NCBI RefSeq assembly: GCF_017812015.1
Contig: NZ_JADQTN010000002.1
Coordinates: 1-64,000 of the forward strand
From: Pontixanthobacter sp. CEM42
GTDB taxonomy: Bacteria > Pseudomonadota > Alphaproteobacteria > Sphingomonadales > Sphingomonadaceae
Reading direction: 5' to 3'
DNA length: 64,000 bases
In this document: one piece after another, positions 23,574 through 33,083 of the stretch
How the letters are laid out: every line of letters starts with the position of its first letter
Numbering within the stretch: the stretch's first letter is position 1
The notes under the pieces: model-generated
Told to the model about the DNA's origin: nothing
Databases searched by the model: none
What the model saw: the letters and a program-made list of their open reading frames with translations, nothing else
Made by a program: the position numbers and the translations under genes

Positions 23574-24556
23574 CCGACAAAACAGAGGCCGCCGCCGCGA
23601 TGACGCTCGACGATGTCCGCGAATTGGCGCGCAATATTCGCGAGCAAGTGAGCAAAGCTGTGGTCGGACAGACCGAAACAGTCGATCATTTGCTGATCGC
23701 TCTGATGAGCCAAGGGCATGTGCTGCTCGAAGGTCCGCCAGGAACGGCTAAAACCTTCCTCGCCCAGTGTTTCAGCGCGGCGTTGGGCCTCGAATTCGGG
23801 CGCATCCAGTTTACGCCTGATCTGCTGCCCGGCGATATTCTGGGATCGAACCTGTTCAACTTCCAGACGAGCGAGTTCACTCTGACACGTGGCCCGATCT
23901 TCTGTGAAATGCTGCTGGCGGATGAGATCAACCGTACGCCGCCGAAAACGCAAGCTGCTCTGCTGGAAGCGATGCAGGAACGCCGCGTAACGCTGGATGG
24001 TGAAACGCACGCCCTCGCGGACCGGTTCATGGTCGTCGCGACACAGAACCCTATCGAAAATCAAGGCGTCTATCCGCTGCCCGAAGCACAGTTGGACCGC
24101 TTCCTGTTCAAACTTCTGGTCGACTACCCAAGCGCTGAAGAGGAAACCGCTATCGTATCCCGCTTCGGCGACAAGCAAGGGCCGCAGCGCGCCGCCGATT
24201 TCGGCATCGAAGCGGTTACCGATGCGGGTAAACTAGCCGCCGCCAGCGCTGCACTGAGCAGCGTCACCGTTGCAGCCGAGATTACCGAATATATTGTCCG
24301 TCTGATCCGTGCGACGCGGGAAAATGCCGATCTGTCGAGCGGGGCCAGCCCGCGCGCTGCTGTACTGCTCGCCAATGCGGCCCGCGCCCGTGCTGCGTTG
24401 GAAGGCCGCGACTATGTGATTCCCGACGATGTAAAAGCACTCTCGGTCGCAGTTCTCCGTCACCGACTGATGCTCAGCCCAGCAGCAGAAATCGAAGGCC
24501 GCGAGATCGAAGCGTTAGTCGCCGATCTGGTCGAAAATACCGAGGCCCCGCGCTGA
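23570..24556 (+). CDS. MoxR-family AAA+ ATPase
   Basis: Walker A GPPGTAKT lies at residues 55-62; Walker B is [23 protein letters not shown]; the sensor segment is [25 protein letters not shown]. This is a canonical MoxR chaperone-type ATPase of 328 residues, proposed to remodel or insert cofactors in partner proteins, often with von Willebrand domain proteins. Here the partners are likely the neighbouring DUF58 protein and the membrane proteins of the operon. Four-base overlap with the upstream gene. Confidence 0.93.
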   Translation: MTDKTEAAAAMTLDDVRELARNIREQVSKAVVGQTETVDHLLIALMSQGHVLLEGPPGTAKTFLAQCFSAALGLEFGRIQFTPDLLPGDILGSNLFNFQTSEFTLTRGPIFCEMLLADEINRTPPKTQAALLEAMQERRVTLDGETHALADRFMVVATQNPIENQGVYPLPEAQLDRFLFKLLVDYPSAEEETAIVSRFGDKQGPQRAADFGIEAVTDAGKLAAASAALSSVTVAAEITEYIVRLIRATRENADLSSGASPRAAVLLANAARARAALEGRDYVIPDDVKALSVAVLRHRLMLSPAAEIEGREIEALVADLVENTEAPR

Positions 24557-24579
24557 AGGTGCCGGATCAGAGATAGCTC

Positions 24580-25908
24580 TTGAAACTCTCCATCCTTCCA
24601 ACAGCCCGCGCGGCATGGATGACGGCTTTGGCTGCACCCGTGGCGATTGTTATCGCCACAACCGCGCCCGATGCGTGGTTGATCGTACCCGCAGCGGCGG
24701 TGGCTTTGTTGCTATTGGTGCTTCTGGATGGAGCCGTCGCAGGGCGCCTGGTCGATTGGCGCGTCCATGCGCCAGCAGATAGCGAAGTCGGTGAGCCGCT
24801 TTCAATTATTGTCGACGCCGACATGGCTGGGCGCGCATCGAGATCGAAGCCGGAAGTCTCGCTGCAAGTCGATCCGCGACTGGATGACGAAGGACGCGTT
24901 GAGACTCTGCTCGAATTCGACGCGGAAACCGACAGCTGGCAGGGCGCAGCGAAACTGATCCCGTCGCGGCGCGGAACTGCACCAATCAGCCAGATCTGGC
25001 TGCGCTGGGCGGGCCCGCTTGGTCTTGGTGCTCGCCAAGTTACACATGAGATCGAAGAAGAAGTACGGATTTGGCCCGACCTGTCGCCGATCCGTTCGCC
25101 CGAATTGCAGAACTATCTGCGCGACGCGCAGTTCGGCCTGATCGCGCGGCGGATTCGCGGCGAAGGCACCCAGTTTGAAGCGCTCAGCGAATACGAACCC
25201 GGCATGGATCGACGCCGGATCGATTGGAAAGCCAGCGCACGGCATACCAAGCTCTATGCCCGCGAAAACGAGAGCGAGCGTAACAACCAGATCATCTTCG
25301 CGTTCGATTGCGGGCAGGCCATGTGCGAGCCGGTGGAGGGACTGCCCCGCATCGACCGCGCGGTCACCGCTGCACTCACCGCATCCTATGTCGCGCTGAA
25401 AGGCGGTGACCGGGTGTCGCTGTTCGGTTTTGCCCAACGGCCCGAAGTGATGACGCCGTTTGTGGGCGACACGCGTGCATTCTATCAATTGCAATCCGCT
25501 GCGGCTGGCCTCGATTACCATGCAGAGGAGCCAAATTTCACGCTCGCGCTGGCATCGCTTACCGCAAGGCTCCAGCGGCGGTCATTGATTGTCCTGTTCA
25601 CCGACTTCACCGACCCAACCGGGGCAGAAATGATGATCGAAAGCGTCGGGCGCTTGGTCGAGAAACATCTGGTGCTGTTCGTTACAATCGAAGACGCCGA
25701 GCTGCAGGAGCTGACTCAGGCCGATCCCAACACGCTCGACGATCTAGCGGCGGCAGTGACCGCCGACACATTGTCTCGCCAGCGCGCCGTCGTGCTTCAA
25801 CGCCTGCGCCAGATGGGCGTCGATATTATCGAGGCGCCATGGGATCAGATCGGCTACCGGCTGATCGATTCCTATCTCGACATCAAGCGTAGCGGAGCCA
25901 TCGGATGA
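24580..25908 (+). CDS. DUF58 domain protein
   Basis: The start is TTG at 24580. Two N-terminal membrane helices (near 10-28 and 30-50) are followed by the DUF58 signature YEPGMDRRRIDWKASARH and a C-terminal von Willebrand-like domain (FAFDCGQAMCEP and RSLIVLFTDFTDPTG). DUF58 proteins are standard partners of MoxR ATPases. In the last domain the metal-site motif is FDCGQAM rather than DxSxS, so metal binding is uncertain. Length is typical at 442 residues. It overlaps the SpoIIM-like gene by four bases. Confidence 0.88.
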   Translation: MKLSILPTARAAWMTALAAPVAIVIATTAPDAWLIVPAAAVALLLLVLLDGAVAGRLVDWRVHAPADSEVGEPLSIIVDADMAGRASRSKPEVSLQVDPRLDDEGRVETLLEFDAETDSWQGAAKLIPSRRGTAPISQIWLRWAGPLGLGARQVTHEIEEEVRIWPDLSPIRSPELQNYLRDAQFGLIARRIRGEGTQFEALSEYEPGMDRRRIDWKASARHTKLYARENESERNNQIIFAFDCGQAMCEPVEGLPRIDRAVTAALTASYVALKGGDRVSLFGFAQRPEVMTPFVGDTRAFYQLQSAAAGLDYHAEEPNFTLALASLTARLQRRSLIVLFTDFTDPTGAEMMIESVGRLVEKHLVLFVTIEDAELQELTQADPNTLDDLAAAVTADTLSRQRAVVLQRLRQMGVDIIEAPWDQIGYRLIDSYLDIKRSGAIG

Positions 25909-26969
25909 AGGCCCCTACGCTCAGCATGTTCACCCGCAAGGCGGAAATCGAAGCGACGCCCGATATCGAAGCGGCGGCTTTGCGATCCGACCGTTTCCGT
26001 CTGCAGCGTGAAGGCGAATGGCGGCGGCTCGAAGATATTCTTACCCGGCTTGAAAAAGGTAAGCTACGCAAGCTGTCTGACGAGGACGTGCTGGAACTGC
26101 CCGCGCTCTACCGCATGGCGGCTTCGAGCCTCGCCGTAGCGCGTGAGACATCGCTCGATTCCGCCACGCTGACTTATCTGGAATCGCTGGTGCAGCGCGC
26201 ATGGTTCCAAGTCTACGGACCTCGGCAGGGGCTGACCGCATGGCTGCGCCAGTTCCTCGGTGGCAATCTTAGCCGAGCCATTCAGGAAATCTGGCTCGAT
26301 ATCTGCGTCGCATTGTTTGTGATGGTGATGGGCACGATTGCCGGATGGCTCCTCGTCGCGCGCGATGTTGAATGGTATTATTCGCTGGTGCCAACGCAGT
26401 TCACCGATAGCCGCGTCCCCGGTGCCAGCCGCGAAATATTGATGGAAAGCCTGAAGGTGGAACAAAGCGCAAATGGTCTCTCTGCCTTCGCCGCGCAGCT
26501 GTTCACTAACAATGCAGGCGTGTCGATCCTCGCCTTCGCGCTGGGGTTCGCCTTTGGCATTCCATCCTTGCTGCTGCTGATCCATAACATGGCGGTGCTG
26601 GGGGCGATGTTATGGCTGTTCTCCAGCCAGGATCTGACGTGGGAGTTCGCTGCATGGCTTAGCGTTCATGGAACCACGGAGCTATTCGCGATCCTGCTGG
26701 CCGGTGCTGCGGGCATGCATATCGGTCGCAAAATGGCATTCCCGGGCCACAAATCGATTTTGGCAGCGGCAGCAGAAGGTGGTCAGCGCGGCGCACAGGT
26801 GATGGTCGGCGTGGTGCTCATGTTGGTCTTCGCAGCACTGCTCGAAGCCTTCCCGCGCCAATTGGCCGGACAGGAAGCCCGGGCAATTATCGGCATCTTC
26901 ATGCTGCTGTTCTGGCTGGTATACTTCTTCGTCTATGGCCGTAACAGGAAGGTGGAGGACACCGCATGA
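25905..26969 (+). CDS. SpoIIM-like (DUF95) membrane protein
   Basis: Stage II sporulation protein M-type proteins are polytopic membrane proteins found in non-sporulating bacteria next to MoxR and RDD genes. The N-terminal 110 residues are cytoplasmic and charged. Membrane helices follow near 130-150, 195-230, 235-260 and 295-345. A sequence such as NNAGVSILAFALGFAFGIPS is characteristic. It is presumably part of the same complex as its neighbours. It overlaps both neighbours by four bases. Confidence 0.88.
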   Translation: MKAPTLSMFTRKAEIEATPDIEAAALRSDRFRLQREGEWRRLEDILTRLEKGKLRKLSDEDVLELPALYRMAASSLAVARETSLDSATLTYLESLVQRAWFQVYGPRQGLTAWLRQFLGGNLSRAIQEIWLDICVALFVMVMGTIAGWLLVARDVEWYYSLVPTQFTDSRVPGASREILMESLKVEQSANGLSAFAAQLFTNNAGVSILAFALGFAFGIPSLLLLIHNMAVLGAMLWLFSSQDLTWEFAAWLSVHGTTELFAILLAGAAGMHIGRKMAFPGHKSILAAAAEGGQRGAQVMVGVVLMLVFAALLEAFPRQLAGQEARAIIGIFMLLFWLVYFFVYGRNRKVEDTA

Positions 26970-27886
26970 GTTCCGCTTCGCTTCCTGCACAAATCCGCGA
27001 CCGACGTGCGCGCCGGCAACGGACCATGGTCACACCAGAGGGCGTGGCCTTGCCACTCTCCATCGGCTCACGCGGAGCTAGAGCGGGTGCGCTGATCCTC
27101 GATCTGCTGATCCTAAGCATAGCCACCATTTCGCTCACATTGGCACTGTTTGGAACCGCGCTCGGCACTCGCATTGAAGAGGGGCTTGAAGGCATGCCAG
27201 GCTCGCTAGAGTTCCTGTTTGTCATCTGGTCGCTGATGTGGTTTTTCGCGTGGAACGGCTATTTCATGTTCTTTGAAATGGGACCGCGTGGGGCGACCCC
27301 GGGGAAGCGGATCGTCGGCTTACGCGTGGCATCGCGCGATGGCGGGCGGCTGACACCCGAAGCCATTGTTGCGCGCAATCTTCTGCGCGATGTCGAGCTG
27401 TTTTTGCCCTTGGTGATGCTGCTGGTCGCACCATCGGGCGATAGCGGGGCTGCGGGTTGGGCGGCAATGCTGTGGTTCCTTGTCTTTCTGCTGTTCCCGT
27501 TCTTCAACAAAGATTCAATGCGCGCAGGCGATTTGATTGCCGGGACATGGGTGCTCGATGCCCCCAAACAGAAACTCGCCGCTACACTCTCCACTGAAGG
27601 AGCAGCGGCTGACGGATCGAGTTCCGTCACCGGCGCAGCCTACAAATTCGGCGACGATGAGCTTTCGATCTATGGCGAGCATGAATTGCAAACGCTTGAA
27701 CGCGTGCTGCGCGATGGACGCCAGGAGGCAATCGAAGCCGTGGCCGAAACCATCTGCCGCAAGATCGGCTGGGAAGCGGGATCAGGCGATGAACGCGCAT
27801 TCCTGGAAGCGTTCTATGCGCAGCTTCGGGCTAAGCTGGAATCCGATATGCGCTTCGGCAAACGTAAGGCGGACAAATTTTCATGA
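26966..27886 (+). CDS. RDD-family membrane protein
   Basis: Residues 1-200 form the RDD domain, with an RAGALILDLLI helix near residue 33 and the GATPGKRIVGLRV segment near 110-122; the usual Arg-Asp-Asp motif is represented by Arg33, Asp39 and the later RAGDLIAG. About 100 further residues at the C-terminus are soluble and charged. RDD proteins are proposed ion transporters or membrane scaffolds. It closes the MoxR operon and overlaps the GNAT gene by four bases. Confidence 0.85.
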   Translation: MSSASLPAQIRDRRARRQRTMVTPEGVALPLSIGSRGARAGALILDLLILSIATISLTLALFGTALGTRIEEGLEGMPGSLEFLFVIWSLMWFFAWNGYFMFFEMGPRGATPGKRIVGLRVASRDGGRLTPEAIVARNLLRDVELFLPLVMLLVAPSGDSGAAGWAAMLWFLVFLLFPFFNKDSMRAGDLIAGTWVLDAPKQKLAATLSTEGAAADGSSSVTGAAYKFGDDELSIYGEHELQTLERVLRDGRQEAIEAVAETICRKIGWEAGSGDERAFLEAFYAQLRAKLESDMRFGKRKADKFS

Positions 27887-28353
27887 CCAGCGCATTCCGT
27901 ATTGTCGAGGATGATCTGTCCGGAGATGCAATCAACGCGCTGCTGACATTGCATCTGGAAGAAATGCACAAATGGTCGCCAGCGTGTAAAGTCCACGCGA
28001 TGCCGGTTGAGCGGTTGCGTGAGCCCGATGTGACCTTTTATGCCGCGTGGTTGGGCGATGATCTGGCAGCTTGCGGTGCGCTCAAAGAACTGGGCGATGG
28101 TCGCGGGGAATTGAAATCGATGCGCGCCTCACCAGATTTTCGCGGCAAAGGTGCGGGCGAGGCAATTCTGCTCCATTTGCTCGCTGAGGCGCGGCGCAGA
28201 GGCTATCACTGGCTGGGGCTGGAAACGGGGCGTCCCGCAAAGTTTCTTCCCGCGATAAAGCTCTATGAGAAACACGGTTTCGCCGAATGCGCACCGTTTG
28301 GCGACTATGTGTCTGACGAGTTTAGTCTGTGCATGGACACGAAGCTGGGTTGA
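27883..28353 (+). CDS. GNAT-family N-acetyltransferase
   Basis: The acetyl-CoA-binding motif is MRASPDFRGKGAGEAILLHL (residues 73-92), containing the R/Q-x-x-G-x-G/A pattern. The flanking strands ELKSMRA and WLGLETG and the C-terminal LYEKHGFAEC segment are typical of GNAT folds. Sequence resembles YafP/PhnO-like small acetyltransferases but the substrate is unknown. It is coupled to the RDD gene by a four-base overlap, although its function is probably unrelated to the MoxR operon. Confidence 0.87.
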   Translation: MTSAFRIVEDDLSGDAINALLTLHLEEMHKWSPACKVHAMPVERLREPDVTFYAAWLGDDLAACGALKELGDGRGELKSMRASPDFRGKGAGEAILLHLLAEARRRGYHWLGLETGRPAKFLPAIKLYEKHGFAECAPFGDYVSDEFSLCMDTKLG

Positions 28354-28424
28354 ACAGGCGTCCTCCCCGTTTCTTGCCCTCCACTTCTAACGCCTGCTAA
28401 GCTCTGACATAGAGGGGCCACGCT

Positions 28425-28619
28425 ATGGAACACGCGCTGAAATTGCTGCTGGCATCAATGCCAATGATCTTTGCGCTGGGCTTCCTCGCGCCCGTGATTG
28501 CGCAGGGCATGGATGCGCTGGGTTGGTCCGCTCCGTTCGGTACCACTAATCTGATCTTTGCATTGGTTGTCGCAGGCACGTTGGGGATCGTCGCTCAGAT
28601 ACGCGGAAGCTGGGTATGA
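28425..28619 (+). CDS. Small membrane protein, 64 aa
   Basis: Two hydrophobic stretches (about residues 8-26 and 40-58) separated by QGMDALGWSAPF suggest a two-helix inner-membrane protein. It overlaps the desaturase gene by four bases, so it is probably translated with it. I recall a small protein of this type beside desaturases in sphingomonads, possibly a partner, but this is not established. Confidence 0.6.
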   Translation: MEHALKLLLASMPMIFALGFLAPVIAQGMDALGWSAPFGTTNLIFALVVAGTLGIVAQIRGSWV

Positions 28620-29500
28620 GCGAGACGATTACGCTACCTTCCGATCTGTCATCTCTTCCCGAGAAAGATCTGCGCAAGCTAGAGTTGCAAATCGCCCGCA
28701 AACACAGCGGAATGTTCCCATGGGAAGCAGTGGTCTGGGCGTTCGGTAATCTTGTCTGTTGGTTGGCGCTGTGGCCGCTGGTGCTGTTGGATGTGGTCCC
28801 GCTGTGGTTGGGTTTCATCATCGCGACGATCAATATGTCGCTGGTTTATCTGCCCACGCACGAGGCGCAGCATGACATTATCGCGCGGCCGGGCGCGAAG
28901 CTCCGCTGGCTCAATGAATTGGTCGGCCATGCGACAAGCTGGATGATTGTGACGCCATTCAACGTGTTCCGCTTCACCCATCTGGAGCATCACAAACATA
29001 CCAACCATCCGGAGCTTGATCCCGACATCACTTCGAATGCTGACGGGCCTTGGCAAGCGATATGGCAGGCGATCAAGCAACGGCAGCCAAACGGAAAGCG
29101 CAGTCAGGATTATCTTGCGTCCCTACAGCGTCAGGGACGCGATGACCTGGTGCTGATGACCATCCTCTTCCGTCTGGGCCATTTGGCGATATTGTGCGCT
29201 CTGGCGTGGAGCGGCTTTGCACTGGAAGCGTTTTTTCTGTGGTGGCTCCCGTATCATATCGCGCTGACCTATCTCGTGTTCTTCCTGTCGTGGGCACCGC
29301 ATTACCCGCAGCCCGAGCAAGGTCGCTATCGCAACACGCGCAGCTGGATGTCGAAGGTCGGCAATATCGGTTCGATGGGCATGCAGTTCCACATCGTCCA
29401 CCATCTGCATCCCTATATCCCGCTCACCCGAACGCCAGCGGCGTATCGTGAGATGCGCCCCATTTTGGAAGCCCGCGGGTGTCGGTTAGAGGACCACTAG
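28616..29500 (+). CDS. Fatty acid desaturase-family membrane di-iron enzyme
   Basis: Three histidine boxes expected for membrane di-iron desaturases/hydroxylases are visible: HEAQHD near residue 82, HLEHHKHTNH near 122 and HIVHHLHP near 261. Hydrophobic segments flank them (near 40-80 and 180-230). The substrate may be a fatty acid or a carotenoid; in this bacterial group similar proteins are annotated either way and the sequence alone does not decide. The 64-aa membrane protein gene upstream is translationally coupled. Confidence 0.82.
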   Translation: MSETITLPSDLSSLPEKDLRKLELQIARKHSGMFPWEAVVWAFGNLVCWLALWPLVLLDVVPLWLGFIIATINMSLVYLPTHEAQHDIIARPGAKLRWLNELVGHATSWMIVTPFNVFRFTHLEHHKHTNHPELDPDITSNADGPWQAIWQAIKQRQPNGKRSQDYLASLQRQGRDDLVLMTILFRLGHLAILCALAWSGFALEAFFLWWLPYHIALTYLVFFLSWAPHYPQPEQGRYRNTRSWMSKVGNIGSMGMQFHIVHHLHPYIPLTRTPAAYREMRPILEARGCRLEDH

Positions 29501-29506
29501 GTCCGC

Positions 29507-30601
29507 TCACTCGTCAGCGAATATTGCAACTTCATTGAGGCCGGTACTGTCCGCCCGGCCGCGATACATGCCCTGCGTATTAAAGCTAAAGAGAGTGTGG
29601 CCTTCGGGCGTTACGACAATGACGCCTCCACTACCGCCAAGTTCCACCACTTCTGCAATCACCTCGTCAGCTACCTTTTGAGCGATGTCGCTCTCCCAAG
29701 CTAACTCGGATGCATGGACGATGTAGCTTGGCCAACCTTTCTCATCGCGTGGGACACTCAATTGTGCTTCGAGAGCTTCCACCCTGTATTGATAACTCAG
29801 TCGAGTGCAAATCTCCTGCGCCACGCCTACACGAATAAAATATTCGCCCGAGCCTGTCGCGGATACCGCGCAACTGCGATTGTCTGCATAGTTCCCGGCG
29901 CCGATAATCGGTGAATCGCCAATCCGGCCCCAGCGCTTGCCGGTCATTCCGCCGGTCGATGTGCCCGCTGCCAGATTGCCATGGGTGTCGAGCACGACCG
30001 CGCCGACGGTGCCGAACTTGTGGTCGACATCCATCGCACTGAGTTGCCGCGCTTTCATCCTCTCAAGCGCCTTCTTCTGGCGCTCGGTGGCGAACCATTC
30101 GGGGTCTGCGCGTTCCAAGCCGGCATCACTCGCAAATTCTTCTGCGCCCGAGCCGCTCAGGAATACATGGCGGCCATCTTTCATAACGGCATCGGCCAGC
30201 AGGATCGGATTGCGAATGGTGCTCACGCCGGTGATCGCGCCGGCTTCACGCGTCTTTCCATCCATGATCGACGCATCCATTTCATTCGCGCCTTCCCATG
30301 TGAAGACCGCGCCGCGCCCAGCGTTGAATTTGGGATCATCCTCCATTGGAGTGATCGCCGCCTTCACTGCATCCACTGCGGTGCCGCCATTGCGCAGAAC
30401 CTCTGCGCCGGCATCGAGCGCGTTTTGCAAAGCAGCCTTGTACTCGGCCTGCTGCTCGGGTGTCATCTTGTCGCGATCCATAGTGCCCGCACCGCCATGA
30501 ATGGCGATGGACCATTGCGGTTCATCCCCTTCTTCATTGGCAAAAGCAGGGCCTGCAACAAGTGAGAATAGGAAGGCGGACAATAGAGTGATGATGCGCA
30601 T
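29507..30601 (-). CDS. Isoaspartyl peptidase/L-asparaginase (Ntn-hydrolase), exported
   Basis: Start at 30601 gives a signal peptide (MRIITLLSAFLFSLVAGPAFA); the frame extends a further 39 bases upstream without benefit. The plant-type asparaginase fold is clear: WSIAIHGGAGTMDR near the N-terminus, GTVGAVVLDTHGNLAAGTSTGG, in which the Thr after AVVLD begins the mature beta chain's Ntn environment (the autocleavage Gly-Thr is HKFGTVGAV), and DSPIIGAGNYADN. The enzyme removes beta-aspartyl residues or asparagine. It is convergent with the desaturase gene, with seven bases between. Confidence 0.9.
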   Translation of the reverse strand: MRIITLLSAFLFSLVAGPAFANEEGDEPQWSIAIHGGAGTMDRDKMTPEQQAEYKAALQNALDAGAEVLRNGGTAVDAVKAAITPMEDDPKFNAGRGAVFTWEGANEMDASIMDGKTREAGAITGVSTIRNPILLADAVMKDGRHVFLSGSGAEEFASDAGLERADPEWFATERQKKALERMKARQLSAMDVDHKFGTVGAVVLDTHGNLAAGTSTGGMTGKRWGRIGDSPIIGAGNYADNRSCAVSATGSGEYFIRVGVAQEICTRLSYQYRVEALEAQLSVPRDEKGWPSYIVHASELAWESDIAQKVADEVIAEVVELGGSGGVIVVTPEGHTLFSFNTQGMYRGRADSTGLNEVAIFADE

Positions 30602-30737
30602 GGCCGAATAGTAGCACGGGTTCAGCTTGCGGCCATGCAAAATCTGTTAACCAACTTATCAACGGACAAAGTTGGAAATTTTCGTCATTTCTGCTTGTCA
30701 TGTTGATAATCAAAACAGCTCTTTGGGGAGAGAATAT

Positions 30738-31934
30738 ATGCAAATTGGGAACTACGTATTTGACCAGAACCTAGCGATTGAGATCGGCAAGGATGTGGTC
30801 ATGGCGGCGATCATTCTCGCTGTCACTTGGGTGCTTGCGAAAGCGGCAAAATGGGCTTTCGCCAAGCTAGTGGACATGGTTCCGCTGCTACAACGCGGGA
30901 CATCAACGGGAGAGTCCGTTGGGCTGTCGCTGGGCAAGATCGTTTCGCTATTCGTGTGGCTGTTCGGCTTGCTCGCTATCCTGCAAGTCTTCGAGCTTGA
31001 AGGCGTCGCAGGTCCGATCAATAATCTGCTCAACAATGTTATGGACGTCGTGCCAAACCTGATCGGCGCGGGTATCCTGCTGTTCGTGGGCCTGATGATT
31101 GCAGGCATTATCCGCGATATTGCGGTGACGGCGATGCAGACGGTCGATCTCGATAAATGGGCCAATAAGGGCGGCGTTGAGAACGTCACTGGCAATAATG
31201 CCATCAGCAAGACCATCGGCACGGTGATCTATGTTCTGATTGCGATTCCGGTAGCGATCGGCGCGCTTGGCGTGTTGAACATCGCGGCAATTTCAGGCCC
31301 GGCGACAGGCATGCTCGGTATGATTTTGGGCGCTGTTCCGAATATCATCGCTGCAGGCATCCTGCTGGGTATCGGTTATCTGATCAGCAAGTTTGCGGTT
31401 GGCATTCTAAGCGATCTGCTCTCGGGCCTGGGCATTGACCGTTCGGTTGAAGCGATGGGGCTGCTGCCTTCGGGGACCACAGCATCGAACCTGATCGCGC
31501 GCATTGCGCAAATCGCGATCATACTGTTCTTTGCGATTGCTGCGACCAAGCTGCTCGGCTTCCCCGAACTGACGGGCATTCTTAACGAGGTACTGCGTCA
31601 GGGCGGTGATGTTGCGTTTGGTGCGGTGGTTATCGGCCTCGGCTTCCTGATCGCCAATCTGCTGGCCAACATCGTTGGCGGCGCCAGCGAGGGAACCATG
31701 GCCAGCTCGGTAGTGCGCTATGCGACCATCGTGCTGTTCACCTTCATGGGCCTGCGTCAGATGGGTGTCGGCGAAGAAATTGTCGGCATGGCTTTCGGTG
31801 CCCTCATGGTAGGCGGCGCAGTCGCAGGTGCTCTGGCCTTCGGCCTTGGTGGCCGCGATTGGGCAGCGAAAAAGCTGGAAAGCATGGATGGCGACGCTGC
31901 GGCACCAGCCAAGAAGGCTGCTCCAAAGAAGTAA
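30738..31934 (+). CDS. TM-helix-repeat membrane protein (annotated as mechanosensitive channel-like)
   Basis: The start at 30738 (MQIGNYVFDQNL) has GGGGAGAG upstream. The protein of 399 residues contains repeated membrane modules: PNLIGAGILLFVGLMIAG, PNIIAAGILLGIGYLIS and AVVIGLGFLIANLLANIVG, matching the TM_helix repeat family often filed under mechanosensitive channels. I see no MscS beta domain, so channel activity is uncertain. The C-terminus is Lys/Ala-rich. A strong intrinsic terminator follows at 31975. Confidence 0.8.
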   Translation: MQIGNYVFDQNLAIEIGKDVVMAAIILAVTWVLAKAAKWAFAKLVDMVPLLQRGTSTGESVGLSLGKIVSLFVWLFGLLAILQVFELEGVAGPINNLLNNVMDVVPNLIGAGILLFVGLMIAGIIRDIAVTAMQTVDLDKWANKGGVENVTGNNAISKTIGTVIYVLIAIPVAIGALGVLNIAAISGPATGMLGMILGAVPNIIAAGILLGIGYLISKFAVGILSDLLSGLGIDRSVEAMGLLPSGTTASNLIARIAQIAIILFFAIAATKLLGFPELTGILNEVLRQGGDVAFGAVVIGLGFLIANLLANIVGGASEGTMASSVVRYATIVLFTFMGLRQMGVGEEIVGMAFGALMVGGAVAGALAFGLGGRDWAAKKLESMDGDAAAPAKKAAPKK

Positions 31935-31974
31935 GCTGACATACCGCCGGCCTGAAACGGGCTGGAAAAAGAAT

Positions 31975-32006
31975 GGGGCGCGGAACGAGAGTTCTGCGCC
32001 CCTTTT
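31975..32006 (+). terminator. Rho-independent terminator after TM-helix-repeat gene
   Basis: A perfect 12-bp stem (ggggcgcggaac and gttctgcgcccc) with a GAGA loop is followed by TTTTCTTT. Confidence 0.93.
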
Positions 32007-32047
32007 CTTTGGGTTTCTCGGTCGGCAAGGCTTGACCTTTGACAGTC

Positions 32048-32974
32048 TCAGCCGTTGTCGAGGAAGTCCTTCACCAGCTTTAGCGTATCCTTGGATTCGC
32101 GGGTAAAAGTCAGCGCCATATAAACATGCGGACCGCCCTCATATTCGTAGAGCTTTGTCGGCACGCCCGCCTCCTGTGCTTTCGCCGCGAAGGTCCGGGC
32201 ATCGGGCAGAAACACATCATGCCGCCCTTGGAAAATTGCAATCGGCGGCAGGCCCTTCAGATCGGCATAAAGCGGACTAGCCACCGGATCATCAACGCCG
32301 CGATCGCCCGCCCACCATTCGCCGAGCACCTTGATGCTCTCAATATCGAGCATGATGTCCTTTTCCTGCACGTCCTGCGCGGCGGGGTCCTTCATTGCCA
32401 TATCCAACCAAGGCGAAAACGGGATCAGGCGACCGGGCAGGGACTTGCCTGCATCGCGTCGCTGCAAGGCCAGAGCCAGCGTCATATTTCCGCCCGCACT
32501 ATCGCCGGCTAGAGCAATCTTGTCATCGCCCCACTCAGTGGCAATTTTCTCGTACACCGCGTCCGCCTGCTTATTGGCCGGGTGATAGTCGTGCTCGGGG
32601 ATCACATGATACAGTGGCACACTTATGCTCGCGCCGGTGGTATTGACCATCGCCTCAATCAGCGGCCAGTGCTCCTTGAACATCGGCATGAAATATCCGC
32701 CGCCATGGAAATAGATGATGTGCCACTCGCCCTTGCCCGTTTTTGGGTGAACGGTGACAACCTTTTGCCCTTCAGCTTCCCAGTCCTCGATCGTGAACTT
32801 GCCATGGAAACCATCTGGCATCGGCGCGTCGACCGGTGTCTTGCGTTTAGGTACTTCGGCGCGGATTTTCGCCGCATCCCTAAACTCGCTCGGCTTCTTG
32901 CTGACGAGCCACTCCCCAAGCCGCATCCGCAGGCTTGGTTTATTGAAGCGCAATTCGGAATATGTGGCGGCCAA
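32048..32974 (-). CDS. Alpha/beta hydrolase of the hormone-sensitive-lipase type (esterase)
   Basis: The oxyanion motif is FHGGGYF near residue 78; the nucleophile lies in GDSAGG (Ser near 148); the acid is in HDVFLPDA and the base in GGPHVYM near residue 280. These match family IV bacterial esterases. No signal peptide is evident. The natural substrate is unknown. It stands alone between the terminator at 31975 and the dioxygenase-like gene. Confidence 0.9.
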   Translation of the reverse strand: MAATYSELRFNKPSLRMRLGEWLVSKKPSEFRDAAKIRAEVPKRKTPVDAPMPDGFHGKFTIEDWEAEGQKVVTVHPKTGKGEWHIIYFHGGGYFMPMFKEHWPLIEAMVNTTGASISVPLYHVIPEHDYHPANKQADAVYEKIATEWGDDKIALAGDSAGGNMTLALALQRRDAGKSLPGRLIPFSPWLDMAMKDPAAQDVQEKDIMLDIESIKVLGEWWAGDRGVDDPVASPLYADLKGLPPIAIFQGRHDVFLPDARTFAAKAQEAGVPTKLYEYEGGPHVYMALTFTRESKDTLKLVKDFLDNG

Positions 32975-33083
32975 TGCTGTTCTCCCTTTGGCGGGAGGTG
33001 AAGCGGGTTATGGGGTTGGGGTCAAGCCAGTACTGTTTGGCAGCGGAAGCAAGGAGATTGATGTCCGGCGGAGGCCAGCTTTA

